A DNA stretch of 64,000 nt, from NCBI RefSeq assembly GCF_014205015.1, contig NZ_JACHMO010000001.1, forward strand, positions 2,542,001 to 2,606,000, written 5' to 3'. The translations under genes were made by a program, and so were the position numbers. Shown here one piece after another: positions 9,067 to 16,298 of the stretch. The DNA comes from Saccharothrix ecbatanensis. Its GTDB lineage: Bacteria; Actinomycetota; Actinomycetes; Mycobacteriales; Pseudonocardiaceae. Under the pieces are notes generated by a model. It did no database searches, had not been told where the DNA came from, and saw nothing but the letters and a program-made list of their open reading frames with translations. Position 1 is the stretch's first letter. Each line of letters opens with the position of its first letter.

Positions 9067-9837
9067 TCAGCCGGGCCAGCGCAGGTAGGCCAGGGGAGGC
9101 TCGCGGTGCGGCAGGACGCGCAACGCGCCGCGGGCCAGGCCGAGCACCTCGCGGACGGCGGCGGTCTCACCCGGCCACTTCGCGTGCGCCAACTCGTCGA
9201 ACGCGACGACGCTGCCCACCGTGAGGTACGGCTCGATCATCTCCAGCACGGCGCGGGTGGGCTCGTAGAGGTCCATGTCGAGGTACGCCAGCGCGATCAC
9301 CGTCTGCGGGTTGGCCGCCAGGTAGCGCGGCAGCGTCTCCCGGACATCACCCTGCACCACCACGTTCCGCTGCACGTGACCGAGGTGTTCACCCGCCTGA
9401 TGCGCGTCCAGCACCGCCCGCAGGTGATCCGGGTAACCGGGTGCCGTGGCGAACCGGCCCACCACCGCGCTCGTGCTCACGTCGTCCACGTCCGCGATGT
9501 CCGGGAAACCGCTGAACGTGTCGAACCCGATGATCCGCCTGGACGCGTTGTACGGCTCGAACACCCCGCGCAGCGCGGTGAACGCCGCCAGGTGCCTGCC
9601 GTGCAGCACACCGAACTCCATCACCACACCCGGAACGTCGACCACCATCCGGTAGATGTCCACGATGGACAGCAGATCCGCCAGCTGACCGCGCCGCAGG
9701 TACAGGGGCAGGTTGTCGATCAGGTACTCCTCCGGGATCGGGCTGCTCGCCAGCAGCTTCGCCAGACCCTCCCGCGCGGCGCGGTCGCGGTCGGACTCGT
9801 GCGGCAGCATCGCCGGGTCGACGTGTTTGTCGGTCAC
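9067..9837 (-). CDS. TylF/MycF-family sugar O-methyltransferase
   Basis: 256 residues, the usual TylF-family length. LPLYLRRGQLADLLSIVDIY is followed by the SAM-site stretch MEFGVLHGRHLAAF, FDTFSGFPD, the metal-binding YLDMDLYEPTRAVLE and FDELAHAKWPGE. These Mg-dependent enzymes methylate hydroxyls on deoxysugars attached to macrolides and related compounds, fitting the neighbouring dehydratase and glycosyltransferase. The GTG at 9837 follows GGAAGGA. It is convergent with the other methyltransferase gene (8-base gap). Confidence 0.93.
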   Translation of the reverse strand: MTDKHVDPAMLPHESDRDRAAREGLAKLLASSPIPEEYLIDNLPLYLRRGQLADLLSIVDIYRMVVDVPGVVMEFGVLHGRHLAAFTALRGVFEPYNASRRIIGFDTFSGFPDIADVDDVSTSAVVGRFATAPGYPDHLRAVLDAHQAGEHLGHVQRNVVVQGDVRETLPRYLAANPQTVIALAYLDMDLYEPTRAVLEMIEPYLTVGSVVAFDELAHAKWPGETAAVREVLGLARGALRVLPHREPPLAYLRWPG

Positions 9838-9878
9838 GTTCGTTCCTTCCCTGGAAACCTCGTTCGAAGGGCACCGCG

Positions 9879-10397
9879 ATGAGCAACCCGGAGTTCCGCT
9901 ACGTCATCCACATCGAGGCGACGCCCGAGCGCGTCTGGCAAGGGCTCACCGAGGCCGACCTGACCAGGCTGTACTGGGGCGTCGGGCTGAAGTCGGACTG
10001 GGCGGCCGGTTCGGTGGTCCACTGGCAGGACGACCGCGACCCGGAAGGCCGGTTCGTCGACCTGGGGATGCGGGTGCTGGCCGCCGAGCCCGGCCGGCTC
10101 CTGTCCTACACCTGGCACCCCTACCAGCCGGAGGACCGGGTGGAGTTCGGCTGGACGGAGGAGGAGTTCGCGGCGGCGTCCGAGGAGGAGTCGGCCGTCG
10201 CGTTCGAACTGGAGCGGATCGGCTCCTCGGTCAAGCTCACGTTGACGCACAGCGGGTTCACCGATCCGGGCAGCCGGATGCTGTTGTCCGTGACCGACGG
10301 CTGGCCGTCTGTGCTGTCCCGGCTCAAGACCGTGCTGGAGACCGGCACGGCGCCGGGCGGCACCCACCGCGAGTGGTACCGGGCCGCTAACTACTGA
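9879..10397 (+). CDS. SRPBCC/AHSA1-domain protein
   Basis: 172 residues. The N-terminus (FRYVIHIEATPERVWQGLTEADL) and the C-terminal helix (LSVTDGWPSVLSRLKTVLETG) are typical of AHSA1-like START-superfamily proteins with a hydrophobic ligand pocket. Such proteins are often paired with ArsR regulators, but none is adjacent here. It is divergent from the TylF-type methyltransferase and convergent with the aldo/keto reductase. The domain call is firm; the role is unknown. Confidence 0.85.
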   Translation: MSNPEFRYVIHIEATPERVWQGLTEADLTRLYWGVGLKSDWAAGSVVHWQDDRDPEGRFVDLGMRVLAAEPGRLLSYTWHPYQPEDRVEFGWTEEEFAAASEEESAVAFELERIGSSVKLTLTHSGFTDPGSRMLLSVTDGWPSVLSRLKTVLETGTAPGGTHREWYRAANY

Positions 10398-10435
10398 CAC
10401 CTCGGTCACGTGGTCTGACGCCTTGCTCACGTGAT

Positions 10436-10475
10436 CGCCTGGGTCACGTGGTCGTCTGGTCACGTGACCCAGGCG
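10436..10475. terminator. Hairpin at the stop codon of the aldo/keto reductase gene
   Basis: CGCCTGGGTCACGTG (10436-10450) and its exact complement (10461-10475) form a perfect 15-bp stem with a 10-base loop. The right arm includes the reductase stop codon, so part of the stem is coding. It lies between convergent genes. The same tract holds four TCACGTG elements (10406, 10427, 10444, 10460). Confidence 0.65.
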
Positions 10476-11458
10476 GCCGGCGCCGGGCCACCCGAGCCCA
10501 GCGGCGGGAACAGCGCGTCCAGCGCGTCCAGCTCCGCGGCGGACAGCCGGAGGTCCGCCGCGGCGAGCGCGCCGTCCAGTTGCGCCTCCGTGCGCGGTCC
10601 CGTCACGAGCGCGGTGACACCGGGCCGCGACAGCAACCACGCCAGCCCCACCTCGGCGGGCGGACGGCCGATCGACGCGCAGAACTCCTCGTAGCGGCCG
10701 ATCTCGTCCCGCAGCGCGGGCAACGCCTCCGCTCCCCGGCCCTGCGCGGACTTCACCGCCGTGCCCTCGGCGGTCTTGCGCAGCACCCCGCCGAGCAGAC
10801 CGCCGTGCAGCGGCGACCACACCAGCACGCCGATGCCGTACGCGCGGGCCGCCGGGATCACGTCGAGTTCCGCGTGCCGAACCGCCAGGTTGTACACGCA
10901 CTGCTCGGCGGCGATGCCCGGGAAGTGCCTGCGGCGCGCGGCCTCCTGCCCGGCGGCCAGCTGCCATCCGGCGAAGTTGGACGTGCCCGCGTACCGGACC
11001 TTGCCCTGCGCCACGAGGGTTTCCATCGCCTGCCACACCTCGTCCCAGCCGGCCGCCGGGTCGGGCGTGTGCAGCTGGTAGAGGTCGATCCAGTCGGTGC
11101 CAAGCCGGCGCAGCGACGCCTCGCAGCCCGCGATCAGGTGCCGCGCGGACAGTCCCCGGTCGTTCGGCCCCGGCCCGGTGGGGTTGCCCACCTTGGTCGC
11201 CAGCACCGTCCGTTCCCGGCGGGAGGGGTTCCCGGCGAACCAGCGGCCGAGCAGTTCCTCGGTGTGGCCGGGGTGGACGCGCCAGCCGTAGATGTCCGCC
11301 GTGTCCACCAGGTTCGCGCCGCCGTCCAGCGCGCGGTCGAGCATCCGCACGGCCGTGTCGTCGTCCACCCTGCCGCCGAAGTTCACCGTGCCCAACGCGA
11401 TCCGGCCGACCCGCAGCGCGGTGCGCCCCAACGGCACGTACCTGTCGTCGTCCGCCAT
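10460..11458 (-). CDS. Aldo/keto reductase, NDP-hexose 2,3-enoyl reductase-like
   Basis: 332 residues with the AKR tetrad: aspartate and tyrosine in DTADIYGW, lysine in LATKVGNP and histidine in YQLHTPDP. The start (VPLGRTALRVGRIALGTVNFGG) and GHTEELLGRWFAG resemble EryBII/TylCII-type NDP-hexose 2,3-enoyl reductases of deoxysugar pathways, which would fit the 2,3-dehydratase nearby. It could also be a general NADPH-dependent AKR, since this branch is hard to separate by eye. The upstream gap contains an AT-rich stretch (about 11498-11522). Confidence 0.85.
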   Translation of the reverse strand: MADDDRYVPLGRTALRVGRIALGTVNFGGRVDDDTAVRMLDRALDGGANLVDTADIYGWRVHPGHTEELLGRWFAGNPSRRERTVLATKVGNPTGPGPNDRGLSARHLIAGCEASLRRLGTDWIDLYQLHTPDPAAGWDEVWQAMETLVAQGKVRYAGTSNFAGWQLAAGQEAARRRHFPGIAAEQCVYNLAVRHAELDVIPAARAYGIGVLVWSPLHGGLLGGVLRKTAEGTAVKSAQGRGAEALPALRDEIGRYEEFCASIGRPPAEVGLAWLLSRPGVTALVTGPRTEAQLDGALAAADLRLSAAELDALDALFPPLGSGGPAPAAWVT

Positions 11459-11545
11459 GCGCGCGGCTCCCGTGGTTCGCAGGCACGATCGAGTGTGCTA
11501 TTAGTATCACTAACTTAACTTCAAGTGTCGAGCGGTGGTGGCGGC

Positions 11546-12739
11546 ATGAGAACCTTGTCTTGCTGGACACAACGGAGCGTTGCCGGCCTGTCGGTACTTT
11601 TACTGATAGCGACCAGTTGGCCTAGTGCCGCAGCAGCACCAGCCGCGCAGCGACCGGAGGCGGCACCCGCGCCGGCCTGCGGGGGCGTGTCGGAAACGAC
11701 GCTCAACGGCTGGATCCGCGCGGCGAACAACGGCGCCCACGTCCACGAACGGCTCACGCCGACACCCAAGGACTGCGTGGTGACCATCGGCCCGGCCGGG
11801 CTCGACCCGCTGGTCGGCAAGTTGACCCTGACCGTGACCGATCCGGGCCGGCTCACGTTCAGCGGCGGCGACTCGATCTTCGACGTCCGCGACCGCGGCG
11901 TCCTGTCACTCACCGGCTTGGTGCTGACCGGCGCCACCGCGACCGCGATCACCAACAACCACGGCGGCACCGTGACCCTGACCGGGACCAAGGTCACGGG
12001 CAACAGCAACCAGGGCATCTTCGGCGGCGGCCTCGCGAACAGCGGCGGCACGATGACCATCGTCGACAGCGAGGTGTCCGGCAACACGGCGGCGGGCCAG
12101 GGCGGCGGCATCGCCAACGCGGGCATCAACAGCTCGCTGACGGTCGTCAACAGCCGGGTCACCGGCAACACGGGCTTGTTCGGCGCCGGCATGTCGACCA
12201 GCGGCGGCACCGTCCTGGTGGTCAACACCCGCATCGCGGGCAACCAGTCCTCACCGGACGGCGCGGGCGGCGGGTTCACCAACGGCGCGGGCACCGTGAC
12301 GATCATCGGCAGCGAGGTCGTCGACAACTCCTCGAACGAGGGCGGCGGCCTGACCAACACCGGCACCCTGCACGTCATCAACACCAAGGTGTCCGGCAAC
12401 CGCAGCACCGGCATCGCGAACCTCGCCGGCGGCGTGGTCCTGGTGACCGACTGCAAGGTGACCGGCAACCACACCGACGGCCCCGGCGGCGGCGTGATCA
12501 ACGGCGGCGGCGGCACGATGACCGTCGCGAACACGGAGATCTCGGCCAACACGGCGACCGCCGCGGGCGGCGGCGCCGCGAACACCTCGGGCGGCGTGCT
12601 CAGACTGGTGAACGCCAAGGTCTTCGGCAACAAGGCGGACGCGGCAGGCGGCGGCGTGGCCAACACCGGCACCGGCCGCACCTACCTCACCAACACCGCG
12701 GTGGACGGCAACACACCGGACAACGTGCGGAACGGCTGA
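11546..12739 (+). CDS. Secreted right-handed beta-helix repeat protein
   Basis: About 397 residues. A Sec signal peptide (RSVAGLSVLLLIATSW, then small residues to about 32) precedes a short Cys-containing region and more than ten imperfect 20-27 residue repeats built on motifs such as TKVTGN, SEVSGN, GGGLANSGGT and NTRIAGN. This is the parallel beta-helix pattern of Pmp-like and parallel-helix-repeat proteins, used for surface binding or carbohydrate action. The ATG at 11546 is chosen for the signal peptide; a GTG at 11525 is in frame. The signal-peptide codons are unusually AT-rich and include one TTA. No catalytic motif was recognised. Confidence 0.85.
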   Translation: MRTLSCWTQRSVAGLSVLLLIATSWPSAAAAPAAQRPEAAPAPACGGVSETTLNGWIRAANNGAHVHERLTPTPKDCVVTIGPAGLDPLVGKLTLTVTDPGRLTFSGGDSIFDVRDRGVLSLTGLVLTGATATAITNNHGGTVTLTGTKVTGNSNQGIFGGGLANSGGTMTIVDSEVSGNTAAGQGGGIANAGINSSLTVVNSRVTGNTGLFGAGMSTSGGTVLVVNTRIAGNQSSPDGAGGGFTNGAGTVTIIGSEVVDNSSNEGGGLTNTGTLHVINTKVSGNRSTGIANLAGGVVLVTDCKVTGNHTDGPGGGVINGGGGTMTVANTEISANTATAAGGGAANTSGGVLRLVNAKVFGNKADAAGGGVANTGTGRTYLTNTAVDGNTPDNVRNG

Positions 12740-12837
12740 GCCCACAGCCCAGGCCGTCGCCATCGAACCTGGACCGAAATTCATTCCAGGTCCCCGGAAG
12801 GCGTGTGTTCGGACCAGCTCTGATTGGTGATGCTGCG

Positions 12838-13188
12838 GCTTCACTTTGGTGGTCGACGACGTACGTGAACTCCTATCCATGCGGGATTTCCGGACATCGC
12901 GGCCCGGACCGAGCGGATGCGCCGGCACGGCGTCGCGGCCTGCTCGTTCAGCGACCGCCCACGGCCCCCATGGCTGGGCGCCGTCGGCCCGTGTCGCGGG
13001 CGGCAGCCCCTGGTCGTCGTGGAGGGCTGATCCGCTTCGACGGCCGGTCCTGGCGGAGGGTCGGGCCGACCACGCTGCCCGACTTCCTGCACTGGGCCTT
13101 CCACGGGCAGGCCGTGCCGCACACGGTGCACTCGCTCGCGATGCGCACGATGTTCAGCAGCCCGCGGAGCAGGTGGGACGCGCGGTAG
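12838..13188 (+). pseudogene. Degraded gene split over three frames, function not recognised
   Basis: Protein-like segments occur on the + strand in successive frames: VVDDVRELLSMRDF (about 12849-12890), DIAARTERMRRHGVAACSFSD onward to a stop at 13028-13030, then LIRFDGRSWRRVGPTTLPDF to a stop at 13186-13188. Each has near-total G/C wobble usage and normal composition, as expected of one ancestral gene with two frameshifts. The complementary strand at 12950-13256 is also open (including CTVCGTACPWKAQC) and shares the wobble register in the last part, so a minus-strand gene cannot be excluded. No family recognised. Confidence 0.35.
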
Positions 13189-13234
13189 AACGCGGCGTGC
13201 AGCGCGCGTTCCCATAGATCGGCCAGTTCCTGCC

Positions 13235-13271
13235 GCTGGCTTCCGATAAGGTTCACTTATCGGAAGCCAGC
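13235..13271. terminator. Perfect 16-bp hairpin upstream of the coiled-coil gene
   Basis: GCTGGCTTCCGATAAG (13235-13250) and its exact complement (13256-13271) flank a 5-base loop. It separates the broken gene region from the coiled-coil gene promoter. It may be a terminator for the upstream region or a regulator site; no T-tract follows. Confidence 0.5.
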
Positions 13272-13292
13272 AATTTCGCACTCAATAGCGTT

Positions 13293-13311
13293 ACGTTATA
13301 TCCAATAACGT
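13293..13311. promoter_or_regulatory. Operator-like inverted repeat before the coiled-coil gene
   Basis: ACGTTAT (13293-13299) and ATAACGT (13305-13311) are exact complements around a 5-base spacer in an AT-rich promoter region. A -10-like TACGGT at 13332-13337 lies seven bases before the GTG at 13344, so a repressor bound here would block a leaderless promoter. Confidence 0.45.
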
Positions 13312-13343
13312 TTGTAGTGACGGAATAGTGCTACGGTATTGCT

Positions 13344-14531
13344 GTGACGACGACCGAGACCGCCGCGACGACCTGCAACTACCCCGGCTGCACCCGACCG
13401 GTGTTCCGGGGCAGTGGGCCGGGGCGGCCGGCCGAGTACTGCGACCTGCCGGAACACACCCGGTGGCGGGCGTGGCGGGAACGGCAGCGGTTGGCGCAGG
13501 GGGCGGAGGCGGAGCAGGAGGTCGTCACCGTGACGAAAGGCCTGCAGGGGATCACCGCGGGCAAGATCAGGGCCGAGGAACTGTTGGAGCGGTTCCGGGT
13601 GCTCTCCGAGCAGATGTCGACCACGCTCACCGGCGCCGTGGCGGAACTGACCGCGATCGCCGACCCGAGCGTCGCCGAAAGCCAGGTGCAGGCCGTCGAA
13701 GCCGAGGCCGCACGGCGGGTCGCCGAAGCGGAAGCTGCCGTAGCCAAAGCGGAACGACGACGGCGTGACGCCGAACAGGCCCGCAAGGCCGCCGAAGACA
13801 CCACCGAAGACGCGGTCCGTGCCGCCGAACAAGCCGAACAGGACGCCGAAGCCGCCTACGCACAACGTGACGCCGCCCGCGCCGAAGCCGACGCGGCCGT
13901 CGAACGCGCCGAACAGGAAATCGCCGCCATCCGCGTCGAAGCCGCCACCGTCGTGGACGAAATCCGCCGGGACGCCCAAACCCAGGTCGAACAGGCCAAA
14001 GCCGACGCCGTCTCACACGCAGAACAAGCCCGACGGCTGGCCGTACGCGAGGTCGAGCAGGTCCGGGCGGACGCCCAAGCCCTGATCGACCAGGCCAGGC
14101 AGGACGCCCAGGCACTCGTCGAACGCACCCGCACCGAAGCGCAGACCCAGGTCGACCGGGCCCAGACGGACGCGCGGACCCTGGTCGAACAAGCCCGCGC
14201 CGAGGCGCACGCGAGCGTCGAACAGGCCCGTGCCGCCGCACGCACCGAAGCGGACGCCGCGAACGAAGCACGGATCAAGGCCGAACGCGCCGAGCAGACC
14301 GCCCACGACGCCCGCACCGAACTCGACCGCGCACGAGCCGAACTCACCGAACAGCGCGAGACCCACCGCGCCGACCTCGACCGGGCAGAACGCGCCGCCC
14401 GCGAACGCCTCGACGCCCTCGAAGAAGCCCGCACCCAGACGCTGGTCCGCGCCGAACGGGCGGAAAGCCGACTCGACCGACTGCAAGCGGAACTCGACGC
14501 CCTCCGAGCGGAGCGAAGCACCCAACCCTGA
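13344..14531 (+). CDS. Long coiled-coil protein with zinc-finger-like N-terminus
   Basis: 395 residues. The first 45 hold CNYPGCTRPVF ... YCDLPEHTRWRAW, a Cys/His set (C-x4-C ... C-x4-H) that looks metal-binding. From about residue 115 to the end it is an almost unbroken Ala/Glu/Arg/Gln coiled coil with no transmembrane segment. KfrA-like plasmid proteins and actinomycete cytoskeletal proteins (FilP/Scy type) share this architecture, but I cannot place it in a named family. There is no Shine-Dalgarno before the GTG and a -10-like element lies seven bases upstream, so the mRNA is probably leaderless. It stands alone and is convergent with a flavin monooxygenase. Confidence 0.75.
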   Translation: MTTTETAATTCNYPGCTRPVFRGSGPGRPAEYCDLPEHTRWRAWRERQRLAQGAEAEQEVVTVTKGLQGITAGKIRAEELLERFRVLSEQMSTTLTGAVAELTAIADPSVAESQVQAVEAEAARRVAEAEAAVAKAERRRRDAEQARKAAEDTTEDAVRAAEQAEQDAEAAYAQRDAARAEADAAVERAEQEIAAIRVEAATVVDEIRRDAQTQVEQAKADAVSHAEQARRLAVREVEQVRADAQALIDQARQDAQALVERTRTEAQTQVDRAQTDARTLVEQARAEAHASVEQARAAARTEADAANEARIKAERAEQTAHDARTELDRARAELTEQRETHRADLDRAERAARERLDALEEARTQTLVRAERAESRLDRLQAELDALRAERSTQP

Positions 14532-14575
14532 CCGCACGACGTGCCGACCGGATCAACCCCGCTGCGCACCCGAAC

Positions 14576-14601
14576 GGCACGGGGCCGGTACCGCCCGTGC
14601 C
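14576..14601. terminator. Hairpin between convergent genes
   Basis: GGCACGGG (14576-14583) pairs with CCCGTGCC (14594-14601) across a 10-base loop. It sits in the 78-base gap between the stop codons of the coiled-coil gene and the flavin monooxygenase gene. Confidence 0.5.
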
Positions 14602-14609
14602 ACCTCAGT

Positions 14610-15737
14610 TCAGCCGAGAGGGGCCGGTTTTCCGACCAGGCTCGTGGCCACCACACGGTTGACGCCGGGCAGGTTCGACAGCCTCATCGCCACCCGCCGC
14701 GCCCACAGCCGCCGCGGCGACGAGGGCAGGAACCAGCGCGCGCCCGACCGCGCCACCTCCTGCTTGTCCACCACGACCGGTCGCCACGCGCGTTCGTACG
14801 CCACCGGATCGTCCAGGTGCTCGGCCAGCACGTACGCGCCGCCGATCCCGAGTGACGCGCCCTGCCCGGCCAACAACGACACCGCGCCGCACGCGTCACC
14901 CACGAGCACCACCCGCCCGGACGACCACCGCGGCAGCTCCACCTGCGCGACCTGGTCGTAGTAGATCTCCGCCGGACACTTCGCCAACGCCCGCGGCACG
15001 ACCCAGCCCAACGTCCCGTACGCCTCCATCACCGCCGCACGCGGATCGTCGGGCAGGTCGGGGGACGTCGTCCGGTGCACGGTGAACGCCGCCACCCGAC
15101 CGTCGCGCAGCCCGTAGAACCCGACCTGCCGGCCGACCGTGTCGGTGACGCAGAACCGTCCGGCGACCAGCGCGTGGATCTCCGGGTCGTCGAACGTGAA
15201 CGCCGCCGTGTGGAACCCCAACCGGCGCAGGTGCCCGTCACCGAACACGAGCCGCCGCACGGTCGAGTGCACGCCGTCCGCCCCGACCAGCAGGTCACCG
15301 GACACCGTCGAACCGTCGGACAACCGTGCGGTCACATCGGATTCCGAATCCTCGACACCCACCACTCCGGCGCCGAACCGCAACGTCACGCCGGCGGGCA
15401 GGTCCTCCCGGAACGCACGTTCCAGGTCCGGCCGCATGATGCTCAGCAGCCGCCCGTCCACCGCCCGCGCGAGCCGGTCGAACCGCAGCCCGGCCACCCG
15501 ACGGCCCCGGGAGTCGACGTACGCGGCCTCCCGCACCCGGTACCCCGACTCCACCAGGCGCGGCAGCACGCCCATCCGTTCGGCGGCGTCGTACCCCGGG
15601 CCGAAGAAGTCGATCATGTAGCCGGTGGTGCGCGGCCCGGTGGCGCGTTCCACCACGACGACCTTGTGGCCGAGCGTCCCGAGCCGGTGTGCCAGGGCCA
15701 GCCCGGCGATCCCCGCCCCGCTGATCACGACCTTCAC
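14610..15737 (-). CDS. FAD-dependent monooxygenase (TetX/PHBH-like)
   Basis: 375 residues with the class A flavoprotein monooxygenase markers: N-terminal dinucleotide motif VVISGAGIAGLALAHRLG, DLLVGADGVHSTVRRL and LVGDACGAVSLLAGQG. Length and order resemble TetX-type and other single-component hydroxylases that inactivate antibiotics or tailor metabolites. The GTG start overlaps the stop of the tetR gene (GTGA), so the two form a regulator-enzyme unit likely induced when the TetR protein binds its ligand. The substrate is unknown. Confidence 0.92.
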   Translation of the reverse strand: MKVVISGAGIAGLALAHRLGTLGHKVVVVERATGPRTTGYMIDFFGPGYDAAERMGVLPRLVESGYRVREAAYVDSRGRRVAGLRFDRLARAVDGRLLSIMRPDLERAFREDLPAGVTLRFGAGVVGVEDSESDVTARLSDGSTVSGDLLVGADGVHSTVRRLVFGDGHLRRLGFHTAAFTFDDPEIHALVAGRFCVTDTVGRQVGFYGLRDGRVAAFTVHRTTSPDLPDDPRAAVMEAYGTLGWVVPRALAKCPAEIYYDQVAQVELPRWSSGRVVLVGDACGAVSLLAGQGASLGIGGAYVLAEHLDDPVAYERAWRPVVVDKQEVARSGARWFLPSSPRRLWARRVAMRLSNLPGVNRVVATSLVGKPAPLG

Positions 15738-16255
15738 CGCAGCACCCTCCCCAGCACGGGCACGACGACGTCCGACGTCAGGTCGGGGGAGATCGCGCGG
15801 TGCAGGAGCACGCCGTCGACGGCTGCCGCCAGCACGGCGGCGGTCTCGACCGGTGTGGGCACGTCACGGGAGGCCAGCCACTCGGCGAGCGTCCGGCGGA
15901 AGTCCGCCAGCACCGCCCCGACGGCCTGCCGCAGTTCGTCGTTGCGGGTGGCGGCGAGCAGGGTCTCGGTGAACAGTTCCTGCCCGCCGTGGCCGTCCAA
16001 CGCCTCCAGCAGCCGGGTCAGCACGTCGGCCGGCGTGGACACCGTGTCCAGCAGCCGCCCGAGGTCGTCCACGGCGGACCGCAGCGCGCCGACGGAGGCC
16101 TGCACGAGCACCGCCTGGACCGAGTCGAAGTGGTAGTGCACGACCCCCGAGCCGACGCCGGCGCGGTCGGCCAGCATCCGGGTGCTGACCGCGCCCCAGC
16201 CCTTCTCGGCGATGAGTTCCGTGGCCGCGTGCAGCAGCCGTTCCCGAACCGTCAT
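15734..16255 (-). CDS. TetR-family transcriptional regulator
   Basis: 173 residues. The N-terminal helix-turn-helix reads AATELIAEKGWGAVSTRMLADRAGVGSGVVHYHFDS (shown here only as the TetR pattern GVGSGVVHYHF), followed by a ligand-binding domain. It overlaps the downstream monooxygenase gene, and two copies of a GGACGATCGT element lie directly upstream of its ATG, so autoregulation of the tetR-monooxygenase unit is the simplest model. Confidence 0.9.
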   Translation of the reverse strand: MTVRERLLHAATELIAEKGWGAVSTRMLADRAGVGSGVVHYHFDSVQAVLVQASVGALRSAVDDLGRLLDTVSTPADVLTRLLEALDGHGGQELFTETLLAATRNDELRQAVGAVLADFRRTLAEWLASRDVPTPVETAAVLAAAVDGVLLHRAISPDLTSDVVVPVLGRVLR

Positions 16256-16256
16256 T

Positions 16257-16281
16257 GGACGATCGTACTGGACGATCGTCC
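16257..16281. promoter_or_regulatory. TetR operator pair
   Basis: GGACGATCGT at 16257-16266 is followed by the perfect palindrome GGACGATCGTCC at 16270-16281. The spacing of 13 bases centre-to-centre suits two stacked dimers. A weaker third half-site (CGTTCGTCC) is at 16286-16294. The array starts two bases before the tetR ATG. Confidence 0.7.
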
Positions 16282-16298
16282 TAAGCGTTCGTCCAGAT

